Assembly: GCA_027604505.1 (NCBI GenBank)
Contig: JADIIX010000060.1
Location: 1-64,000 of the forward strand
Direction of reading: 5' to 3'
DNA from: Gonapodya sp. JEL0774
Lineage: Eukaryota; Monoblepharomycota; Monoblepharidomycetes; Monoblepharidales; Gonapodyaceae
DNA length: 64,000 nt
How positions within the stretch are numbered: the stretch's first letter is position 1; each line of letters starts with the position of its first letter. The notes under the pieces are model-generated. The model worked only from the letters and a program-made list of their open reading frames with translations, ran no database searches and was not told the DNA's origin. The translations under genes and the position numbers were made by a program. Below are positions 36,301 through 45,648 of this stretch, piece by piece.

Positions 36301-37366
36301 TCCCACAGAGACTGCCTCCACACCGGTAGACTCACGCTTTGCCAGTAAAAACAACAGCCATGTGTAATCCAAGATGCCTCTCCCGTATTCCGCTTCCCTC
36401 CAGCCCACGTCCGATCCCGCACCTCCCTGGCTGTGCCCGCCGTTAACTTCCGTTACCACCGGCGCATTGTCACCTCCACAGTAATCCACCACCACAGTCA
36501 GCACCCCAAACAGTTCCTCACACGCCTGTCGAGCGTTTGCGAGGGTCATAAATCCTGAAAATCCTTCAACCGCGGCCGAGGCCGTGGATTCAGGTTGGCC
36601 CATGGATACCAGGGACGATTTAATTATTGCAGCGAGGTGAAGAAGGATCTCGGGCATGGTGGTTGCGGTGCTGGTGGGTTTGGAGATTTTGAGAGGTGGA
36701 CGTTGAAAGGGCGGTTAACGGTATCACTCATCTACAACGACAACCACCTTCCTCCATAGGTTTCTGTCGAATCTTACAAAGTCACTGTCTTTGCCGGAGC
36801 CGAAAAGACTCTCTTTCGCATCAGGTTGAACCAATCCGATAACATCCCAGACCGGCCTGACTTTTGTCTTATCGAGACCGATCAGCAACGACCCTCGAAG
36901 CGCTCCCTCATACAGCCGAGGTCGTCTTGTTGAAGACAGCCTCGTTTCAACTCACACCACAACGCCCGCATCTCTCATTGCGGTCAAAATCTCACTCGGT
37001 GTGTACACTTTCCCATACGGTTCTCCCGTCTCAGGATTCACCTGACCAGATGTCAAGAAAGCAGCACAGGCACACAGGTATATAGGATCGGTCTGGTACC
37101 ACCGACGATGGTACAACCCATGGGTCGCATACAACACCCAAGTACAGGTGGAGCTTCATCAGCATCACCATCATCGCAGGCGTAACAAAATAGAAATGTG
37201 AACCCACTGCCGTGGTTTTCATTTCGTCGCGTTCCAGCCCTGATAGGGTATCGAGCAACTCTATTGCTCTCAGGCTAAAATCCTTATCCATTTCGAGATG
37301 CTCCTTGAACAGAAACCAGTATGATCGGAGGTCCATTGTCTGCGTAAGCATCTTTGATTCAAACAC
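33313..37366 (-). CDS. Retinoblastoma (RB/p107/p130)-family protein
   Basis: RB proteins bind E2F/DP and restrain G1/S. The N-terminal cyclin-like region is spliced from 37366-36181: LFKEHLEMDKDFSLRAIELL, DPIYLCACAAFLTSG, TPSEILTAMRDAGV, then LDYTWLLFLLAKRE (compare 'W..FLLAKG' of RB). Pocket A lies about 35.2-34.5 kb with DIQVHKALLVLGFEIIRFV, FGAIYEELSPSKLVFF and TVYKRLKVLQDDLMEY. Pocket B includes FVKSVWGLMQRS, LLDHRHLDTFILCSIHAVA (RB 'RHLDQIMMCSMYGI') and GIVEFYNRVFVPTVK (RB 'IIVFYNSVFMQRLK'). A low-complexity C-terminus follows; a possible last exon NSAEYANKMKQVLGHNGR ends at 33313. Start (37366 or 37336) and exon joins are predictions. Confidence 0.78.
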
Positions 37367-38285
37367 GTTTCACCCAGCTGTGATCTGGTAGCGCTTTAGC
37401 AATGTGTGTGTAAGAGCTCGAAATCGTGTTCCAGGGTGGGGGGATTGATTTCGGGAGATGCGAGTTCCACCGGGCGCGTTTTCAGTCGCAACAAGTCTTT
37501 GGTGCGATTATTCGCCCCGAGATGGGTTCCCGCGCTCGTGAGTGCACTGTTCTAACGCAGAGCTGTATCGGAATGTGAGCCCCTTCAATCGGGGGATCCA
37601 CACAAAAACTATTTATAACACTTACCCCACACCCTTTATTCTCATACAATGGTGACCCCTTCTGTGGCTACCAACTATAGTAACCCCCTGCCCTCCACGA
37701 AGGAAGGCACCCACCTGAAACTCCACGCGACTCCACGCGACTCCACACGACTCCACAAGAATCCGGAGTCGCCCAGAGTCAACCGGAGTCACGGATTCAC
37801 TGGATTCATGCGGAGGATAGGTGCCCCCACTTCGGTGCAGGTGGTCCCCTGCCTAGATTTCAGGCACGGTTTCAACCCTCCGGTATGAATGTCACCACAA
37901 GGACCACACATCAACACCATGACACACAGTTCATTCTCTCCCGATATACTAATCGTTTCATACAAACAAAATTCTCTACTGGTGCTTCTGTATTCGCGGC
38001 GAGTGAAGTCCCAGAATATCAAAGAAGTCGGGAAGAGTTGGCAACGCGACAGGTGGGGAGCGAAGGGGGGGTTTGAGTCAACGTAGTAGACCGTGAACAC
38101 ATGCGTGGGTGAGAGTATCATGCGCAGAATATAAGTGGTGCTTCTACTCACAGAAGCCGTACCGAAGATGGGATTAAGGCTTCGACACAAGACGACGCGA
38201 GAGAGAATGATGAAGTGGGTCACATAAGATATACACGTCCAAGACCTTAAAATATCCGACTCGACGGCCACCGCTTCTATGATAC
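37367..38285. other. Intergenic stretch with a short tandem repeat; no supported gene
   Basis: No conserved frame was recognised. Bases about 37721-37755 hold imperfect tandem copies of a GACTCCACGC decamer (four units, the third reading GACTCCACAC), with related GGAGTC and AGAGTC words up to 37800. A 166-residue minus-strand frame (38289-37789) has no family match and looks like non-coding read-through. Confidence 0.4.
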
Positions 38286-39584
38286 TCACTTCTCCTCGAT
38301 CATGGCGGCCTTGGTAGCCTCAAGACCTTCTGGAGTGTTAGCTGAGGTGGCGGGGGCTGCGGAAGGAGACGATCAGAATGGGACACAAGTGCGGCATTCG
38401 AACGATTTGAGCGATGTGAGCAGCAAACGTATCGATGAGGATGAACAAACTCTCAAATCGCAACGGTATTGTGTCCGCCAATCTAGCCAAGATCACCGAC
38501 ACCATATCAGGTGCGGACCGGTGCGGAGATCCCCCTTTTTGTTCCCAGAAATCCGCGAAACGCATTCACTACCCAAAACCTGAAGGTTGCGTCGACCCAA
38601 ACTCATCGATGCCCCGTGTAATCTCCAATTGCATAGCCTGTCGAAGCCCGGGGAGAAAAGGCAGCAAAATGGAACTCACGTTTGGCGATCCACAGTTGCC
38701 AGATGGTCACGGACACTGCCGTGATAACACCCATGTACGCCCACACCTTGGTGTTTATGTGCTTGTCTTCACCACGGGGACCGTAGGAGCCGTAGGCAAT
38801 GTAGTAGGCTGCGGGAGGTAAATGGGGATGGAAAAGGTCGGGTCATCACTGAAGTGTAGTCGAACAGCGTTTCTGAAAAGGTCACAAAAGGGTGCGGGGG
38901 AGAGGATGATCCGCCTTAGTCTCCCAGGCAATGAGCTCAAGCATGGCATCTGGCCGTCACAATTGGCAATACGCCAGGGGTTAGTCTGAACAATTTGACT
39001 TCTTGTGTGGTCCGTCCGTCCATCCCAAACACTCTAACAGGTCACCAGAGGGGACGATCGCAATGGGTGGGACTGATTTCATTTGTGTAATTGCATGCCT
39101 TGCTTTCTTGTCACATGGTGAGTCCTCGCTGCTCACTTCCCAGGTGGCGGGGAATGTGCCGATGAACCCCCCCCCTCTGCCGGACCCGACAGCGCTCAGG
39201 TGCAGAAATAAAGCTAAGCGCCTTGGCTCGGGAAATGCCTGAGCATGCCGATGGGGGTCCGTCCCTCGAGTCGCTCGAAGTCATTCCCACCCGTCGGTGT
39301 CCGTGTCCTGCCAAAAAATTCAATCCGCTTCCAACCCCTCCCCATCCCACCGCATTCCCGCGATCCATCTCGGCCAACGCACCAGCCCTCTTCTCCTCCA
39401 GGGTCATTTTTTTCCAATCCCCCCTCTGCTTCTCAGCCAAGGACTCCGCGACTGCTGCCTGTTCGCATTCTGGTAGACGGGCCCAGCGAGATTCGAGAGT
39501 GGCGAGGGCAGCTGAGGAGTAGGAGCGCGAAGATGCGGCGGATGCGCGGATGAGAGAAGGAGCAGACAGACGCAGGAAGGACAT
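38286..39584 (-). CDS. Cytochrome c oxidase subunit 4 (fungal Cox5 family)
   Basis: Nuclear-encoded inner-membrane subunit of respiratory complex IV. Three exons: 39584-39383, 38808-38680 and 38341-38286, joined in phase to a 128-residue protein. Exon 1 has a Ser/Arg/Ala-rich mitochondrial presequence (MSFLRLSAPSLIRASAASSR) and the matrix domain ESRWARLPECEQ and WKKMTLEEKRA. Exon 2 reads AYYIAYGSYGPRGEDKHIN and the single membrane span VWAYMGVITAVSVTIWQLW. Exon 3 supplies a short C-terminus ending MIEEK. Intron 1 is 574 nt and intron 2 338 nt, much longer than typical here. The stop could instead be a GTGAGT donor to a further exon, so the C-terminal end is slightly uncertain. Confidence 0.88.
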
Positions 39585-39716
39585 GGTGTTCGCGGTTTGG
39601 TGTGGGTGTAATAGAAGAAAAACGTCTCAGCCCGGAGCAGGACTCTCTGACTCACGATCAACTCCAAACACGCATAACTCCAGCAACAACAACGGTTTGT
39701 ATGCGTAGGCTGTTTC

Positions 39717-39739
39717 TATATATATATATATATATATAT
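39717..39739. repeat. (TA)n microsatellite
   Basis: Eleven and a half TA units lie in the 197 bp between the NAA10 stop (39782) and the COX4 start (39584), both minus-strand, so in the COX4 upstream region. Confidence 0.9.
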
Positions 39740-39781
39740 GTTCCCTGTCACCGTTCATCCTGTGGCCCCGACTCCAAAAGC

Positions 39782-41788
39782 CTACCCCTCCCGCACTTCA
39801 ACGCCCCCTTTTTCTCCTTCCTTCTCCTTTTCCTTTTCAACCTCCTTCTCCCCCGCCTTTTCCTTCTCCTTCTCACCTGCCTTCACCCCCCCCCTTTTCC
39901 ACTTCCCGGCCCCCGCAGGCTTCTCCTGCAGTTCTTTCCTCATCGCGTACGCGTCCTGCACCAGGTCCAAGACGTCGTTGTGGTGCGCATTGAGCGGCAG
40001 ATGCGTCGGTAGGGGTGTTTTGGCAGTAAGCACACGCCCACCTGGTGTCAAACCGCAAACAACAAGTGAAAAGCAACGACCCACCTCGCCATCGGCGTAG
40101 TACTTCTTTTCTATTTCATGAACCCTGATGTACAATCGCGGGTTCACAAGCGAAGTGGGCGATGAGGTGTCCAGGAATTGAGTGTGGTGTGTGTCGGTAG
40201 AGTGAATTGTGTGTGTAAAAAACAGTACACACGAGATCAAAACCGCAACCCGACCACAAAAATCGGAACAAACCCGGCCAGAAACAGCTGGGGAGTCTAC
40301 CACCACCACCGCTCACGCAACCTGCCTTGACCCTGTCCCACAGAGCGCCACCCGACCCAACACGGCACAACCTGGCCACCCCTGATCCCACACTCACTTG
40401 AATTCGAGCGTATCCCTGTACAGCGCCAACGCCGCCCGATTGCTCTTTCGTACGTGAAGTGACACGTAGAGAGCCGAGAAGGAGGTGAGCATGGCGCGTT
40501 CTGTTGGGGTGCGTTTGTGGAGGGGAGGAACGTGCAGGAGGGTTTGGTGGGTGGGGTGGACAGACACGGTGAGTGTGGGCTGATGGGCGCACTCCAATAA
40601 CACTACTACAAACGTGGTGGGAACGGGGAGCCGAGAAAGTGCCCACTCTCTGGTAATGGTCCGCGCACTCACTCATGAGGACAGGTCCCTCCCCTGTCAC
40701 ATCCTCGACGAAACCCAACAATCATTGTCTCGATCCTCGGCGCCGAGAACCACGACTCTCTGGACACGCAAACCCATCACAGCCTGCACTCTCCAACCAT
40801 AATCCACCCTTGGCAACGTCTTCTCCGGACTACTCACGCGCCTGCTTCATCAGCTTCTCAGCCAAACCCAGCCTTCGATAAGTTCTCATAACAGAGAGGG
40901 ATGTGATGTGGCCGTGGGGCTCGCCATCTTCTTCCCTGTAAGGGTTGAGGTTGAAGGGGTGGAGGGTGGATGGCAGGAGAGGGATGGGCATGCAGGAGAA
41001 GTGGGATGGTAGAACGTTAAAGGAGAGGCGGAGGACGGTAAGAGGGGCAGTATGAGTGTGTATGTACGATTCCACCGTGCAATATGCGGTTGGAACACGG
41101 GACATTTCTGTCCACCGCGATCCCCCCTCCCTCCCGGGAATCAGCACGTGCTCGTTGCTCACGTGAGCCTTCCGTCCAACCTGTACGTCCACATCCCCGA
41201 ATCCATCACACTCTCTCCATATCTCCACATGTCCACTTCTAAATCCACCTGTCACCTGGCATTCACCTATCCGCCACCACTTCACTATCGGACCACCGTG
41301 CCATTGAGCATGTTGGTTCTCCTTGAGCGGACTTTTTGCACTCTTCCTCCCTTCGCTCATGTCCCTCACTCTGTGTCCCGTTTCTGGCATTCGCCTGATT
41401 CACTCCCACGCTTTCGAAAGCTCTGCTCTACGTCTAATGTACGCACATCTTGGCAAGCACGTATCCGACGATCTTTTTCGATTTGAGCTCCTCGGCAACG
41501 TAGGAGAGTTGGGGCCAGGAGAGGATGTGATAGAGGTAGTACTTGAGCTGGTAGTTTTCTGGCAAGTTGTGGAGATTGCAGTTTTGCATGCCGATGAGGT
41601 CATCGATCTGGATGAGATGCGGGTGGGAGGATGGGGATTGGGTAGAGGAGGTAATGAGTACGGGGTGTGTGGACAGGCATAGGACCGGGGATGATGTGGG
41701 GGTCGGTGGTCAGGAGATGGAGGGAATGGGAGAAAGACAAGAGCAGAGCGGGATTGGAACCCACACGTGCTTGTCGGACTGAAACCAT
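39782..41788 (-). CDS. NAA10: N-alpha-acetyltransferase catalytic subunit (NatA)
   Basis: NAA10/ARD1 with NAA15 acetylates N-termini of nascent proteins at the ribosome. Exon 1 is MVSVRQAR (start 41788) ending at a GTGTGG donor. Exon 2 reads [36 protein letters not shown] and [11 protein letters not shown]. Exon 3 has [20 protein letters not shown], the acetyl-CoA-binding part (R-x-x-R/G-x-G/A as YRRLGLA). Later exons give [20 protein letters not shown] and [11 protein letters not shown] with [10 protein letters not shown] Lys/Glu-rich tail follows, built of [16 protein letters not shown] repeats. On the opposite strand this tail shows as a polypyrimidine run. The stop is at 39782. All GNAT motifs expected for NAA10 are present. 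Confidence 0.92.
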
Positions 41789-42171
41789 CCTGGGGGACGC
41801 GGTGAGGACTTGATGGCGTTGGAGGTGAAGACAAGTCTGTGGTCGCGACCTCAGTCAAACCACAACCCGCACCCCTCTCTCTCTCTCTTTCACTCGCTCG
41901 CTCCCATCTCTCATTCCTAACCTTCCATACCAAAACTTCCAAACCCCTTCATTATATAATCACTTTCAAGTCGTAAATCTCCATCGCCTCTTCTTCTCCC
42001 TCGCGCCGCCTCTCACAACCCCTCTCTACACTCACTCCACCTATCCTGCAGCTCTTCATCCACCTCCCTTGCCCCCTCAATCCTTTCTCCACCCGCTTGC
42101 GCTTCGACTTCAGACGCCCTCGACGTTCCCACCCTCTCTCGTCGCTCCATCCTCACCACCTGACGGATTGA
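41789..42171. other. Divergent intergenic region between NAA10 and the next gene
   Basis: Pyrimidine-rich on the plus strand, including a (CT)n run near 41873-41890. No gene recognised. It probably contains both promoters. Confidence 0.4.
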
Positions 42172-42701
42172 ATGGCTAGAGAAAGTGGCACGGCTGTAAT
42201 TATCAGAGAGGACAACGTTTACAGTGAGTACCTTGTGTCCGCGATTGTCAGTGGATACGTTCACTTTGAAGTGTTTCTGCTGCCAGTGTTCCCGCCGAAC
42301 ATCACATCGGAACATCAGCGATTGCACTAGAACGAATTCAATTATCTGATTCTGATATGATGAAATCAAAAGAAACCTGCGCTTCGTGTGGACAACTCGT
42401 TGCTCAGAGCGTGGACGATAAAGACATTGAAGTTGGAGGGCCTCATTGGAAACACTTTTGCAATGCTCTTTCTCCACGAATCACACCAAGTGAAGCCTTG
42501 AAAAAACTCTGGAGCTACGGAGATCATCCAGCTGCTGCAGATTTGAGTGGTTTGGCACTTGAAGTGCCAGGCACGGATTTGTCCCTGCCACGCTTAGCAG
42601 TTTTATGCCTACAAAAGACACCGGAGTACACATGCGAGGTCGTGGAAAACAGAAACAGAACGAAATCATTTCTGAAAATGCTGCGTACAAATATTTCGTA
42701 G
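42172..42701 (+). CDS. Uncharacterised small protein, probably two or more exons
   Basis: Not recognised. A possible first exon begins MARESGTAVIIREDNVY at 42172 and reaches a GTGAGT donor. The main frame (42357-42701) contains CASCGQLVAQS, followed by VGGPHWKHFCNALSP and PSEALKKLWSYGDHPAAAD, then LPRLAVLCLQKTPEYTCEVV, ending in a basic stretch. The paired Cys near the start could bind zinc with a later Cys/His. The regular composition and coding-like codon use suggest a real gene; no function is proposed. It is divergent from NAA10. Confidence 0.4.
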
Positions 42702-42703
42702 AT

Positions 42704-43167
42704 CCTGCTCTTGTTGTTACACAGACATCGTACAAAATGATAATTTTATTTGTCCAACGTATTCTTTAGCAAATGGACTGTTCAGAGGAGCATCCTATGT
42801 GATTGAATGTGAACAATTACCAATCTTGACTTGACTACAGCAGAGGAAAGTGTATATATACCATGTCAGTGTCTTTCTTCTATATATGTATCTTGTTTCT
42901 AGACGTCTTTGCATGCTGATTTTCTTCTAGTCAGTTAGTACTTGCAATACATCTTACTCCTTCGCGACTCACACTCTTCCATTCTGAGCGAAAAAATCCT
43001 CGTCCGTGCTACCGTGCGCGGGCACGACTTAGGTTGCGTATATTACATTATAGACAGGTCAGATAAAGGTACCGATGTGGGTCAGAAAAAAGACTTTGGG
43101 GTAGGGGAAAAGGTCTCACTCATCGTGGTGTTGCGGATGAACAACAAAGGAGGACGATCGAAAACAG
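42704..43167. other. Intergenic region upstream of HAUS4
   Basis: A/T-rich with TATATATA tracts (42850-42890). The last part contains a GGTCAGA-type repeat listed separately. No coding sequence recognised. Confidence 0.45.
43050..43115 (+). repeat. Short relative of the 10.2 kb GGGTCAGA array
   Basis: Contains GGTCAGATAAAGG and GGGTCAGAAAAAAGAC followed by TTTGGGG and GGGGAAAAGG. The same words in the same order occur in the array at 10365-10495 (GGGTCAGAAAAAAGATG, AGACTTTGTTGGG, GGGGAAAAGG). Both sites lie shortly upstream of a plus-strand start codon. Confidence 0.6.
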
Positions 43168-45328
43168 ATGTCGACTCCCTCAAAATCGACTGAACACGAT
43201 GAAATACAGGCAAGAGGATGCTCTGATTCCGTTTTCCTTCCCGCTGATCGGTTTACAATGCCTGTCTGTCGTTGCTACCCTCCCTTCAACACCCAGATCG
43301 GAATTGCCAAGTCCGCGTACCTCGAAGCCCGCACCCTTTACGACTCCCTATGCCACGTCGCTTTCTCGAATCTTGCGCAACTCAGGAAACGGGTATCTGA
43401 GACAGGCGACGCCGCGCAGGATGATCCCGAGCTGATGCTCGAGGTGAGTCAGATGTTGTGGATTGATTCGGCCCAGTCCGAGGGATTCCTGGCACCTACG
43501 CAGTGCCGGCTCACCTAATGAACTGCAATATAGCGGTAAATACCCTGAGACATGAGCTTCGTAAGGTTATTCTCGAGTGATGACGTCTTCTCGAGAGTGG
43601 GGAACACTGGCCTCCGGATTGGGCTTGACAAAAGACATCCCATCCCATCCGTGCTATCTTTATTTGACCACGCGTGCTTGGCCATTTTGATGCTTGATGC
43701 TTTGTTCCGGCGGGGCGAAAACTGGGGCGATGATCCTGCAATTGTCTCTCACCCTGCTCCTTCTCGAAAACACCCACCCGAACCAGCTCGATACTTGGAC
43801 CAACGTAACCACTCGCATTGCTCTCGCAGAAGCCAAGCAAGTCGTCCGCCGTCCGCTCGGCAATGTGCCCGGAAGATCTCCGTTTGGTCTCGACATTGAA
43901 TCGGTGGAGAGAGTAAGCGAAGCTGAAGGATTAACGGGCGTGGGAGAAGAAGTGAGTTATTTGCTGGAGGGTGGAATGACGGCCTTTGTGAGGAGAAATA
44001 GGAACAGTGCAGCAGATATTCGGTGTTACGGAGAACCGGAATGGGTCCAGTTGGTATGGGGTAAGATGTGTGTAATGAGGGCAGATGGGTCTTTCATGAA
44101 AATCTTGGCGGTGGACAGGTCCGAGATGTGGGCATGCGGGCCGGAGCGCGTTGAGCGTTGATTCGTCCATCGCTCTCTGTCTCTAAATTCCGTGTGTCGA
44201 CAAATCAATAGCACATGTTCTTACTTATGCCGTGACCGTCGCTCACTTTAACTCTCACACTGGTCGTCTCCTTCCCTCTCCAAAAACTACCGCAGCTGGC
44301 CCACACAGTCATTATCCCCGTCGAGTCGCACCTTCAACGGGCGTGCGAGCAGATTGTTGCTTTCGCGTATCCCACTGTGGGCGTCAAGGAGAAAGGTGAG
44401 ACCTGGAAAAGGTTGGTGAGGGATCGTGTGGCTTTATCGATCCCGGGCCCTCCGCAACCCCCGCCCCGCATCCCCCATTCGTCTCCACTTCCACGCCAAG
44501 CAACCCCATCCGCTCCCTCCACCGCCGCCACCGCCGCAAAATCTCTCCACCTGAATCAACATATCACGCGCCTGCGAGACCGCATCCGCACCGACCAAGA
44601 ACGCGCGTGGGATGCGAAACAGAGATACGTGAATGCCAGGCTGAAGCATGGGGAGGTGAGTTAGACTTGAGCAGAGTAGGTGGGCCTGTGTAAGTGACCG
44701 GGATCAAGGCTGCTTGTATCGACCCGTTTCTGTGCCCAACCCACCGATCCGCCCAATCACTATTTCGTCCAGCTCCTCTCGCACATCCTTTCCCAGTCTT
44801 CGGAACTCCTCCTGCGGTACAAAATGGGCCACCTCGCGGAACGGGACGAGGCGTACGTAGAATACTACAAGGGGGTTTTGGAAGGCATGGCGATGAAGTT
44901 GAGGTACGTTCCGAGTAGGGAACGCGGTATTGAGGAGAAGGTCAAGAACCCATCCGCACATATGTATACCGCACCACGCGCTTTTCCACTCAAGACTAAT
45001 GAAACTTGACGCCCTTCGGCACGTGTTTACACCAGAGCACGTCGCGAACCTCTTAGACACTCGGTATGACCTCCTTTACTGTCCCTAACAAGCCATTATC
45101 TCACTGCTGTATCCAATTCCCTGCCTCGCGATCCCAACCTGCTCATGTAGCACGAACCTTCTCCAGCATACCGCCCGTCTCAACTCCCACTTAGCCCAGC
45201 TTCGCGCCTCACTCGCCTCGTACGACAACGCTGGAGCCGAATTCAATGAACTGGTGGAGCAATGGAGGAGACTCGAAGAGGCCGTGGAAGAGGTACAGGG
45301 GGATGTGGGGAGGTTAGGTGGGGACTAA
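43168..45328 (+). CDS. HAUS augmin-like complex subunit 4 homologue
   Basis: Augmin nucleates branched microtubules in spindles; HAUS4 is a coiled-coil subunit. The N-terminal region reads CYPPFNTQIGIAKSAYLEAR and LYDSLCHVAFSNLAQL, resembling the HAUS4 start. Middle exons contain RRPLGNVPGRSPFGL and a coiled coil LHLNQHITRLRDRIRTDQER. The C-terminal part has LLRYKMGHLAERDEAYVEYY and the final stretch LRASLASYDNAGAEFNELV followed by EQWRRLEEAVEEV. This matches the HAUS4 end ('L..YEGLG.EF..LV.E...L...'). Stop at 45328. Several introns of 50-150 nt. The start (43168 or 43199) is uncertain. The assignment rests on weak overall conservation. Confidence 0.6.
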
Positions 45329-45648
45329 ATGCGAGTGGAAATGGGTATCCGTGGATTTGGGACGAGCACTGCTGTAGTGGGGTAATGGACTGCACGCACG
45401 TTGTTTTGATAGCACCCTTGGAGGTTTGTATATGTATTCGGCTCAGGCGAACGAGACCTCTCCCACTGTTAGATTACACATTGTATTGGAGTAATTGGAG
45501 TACTGTTCGAGCACAAAGTTGCTTCTTTAAAAGTGAGATCTCGCTTTATGCGAAAGATGACGTGGTGTTGAAGCAGCAACCACGGTGACTCATCGCATCC
45601 CAACGGAAAAATCTGGAACGGACCAACCGACAAAACGAACAGAATACA
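45329..45648. other. Intergenic gap between HAUS4 and the acyltransferase
   Basis: No gene, repeat or RNA was recognised. It should contain the HAUS4 terminator and the acyltransferase promoter. Confidence 0.4.

Noticed and set aside
37031-37366. A cyclin C or cyclin H gene
   Set aside because: The cyclin-like helices lie directly upstream of RB pocket exons in the same orientation and fit the RB N-terminal domain better.
37789-38289. A 166-residue minus-strand frame after COX4
   Set aside because: No family match, irregular composition, and it begins in what follows the COX4 stop.
42013-42477. A 154-residue minus-strand frame
   Set aside because: Antisense to the small plus-strand gene and to its likely promoter; no recognisable domain.
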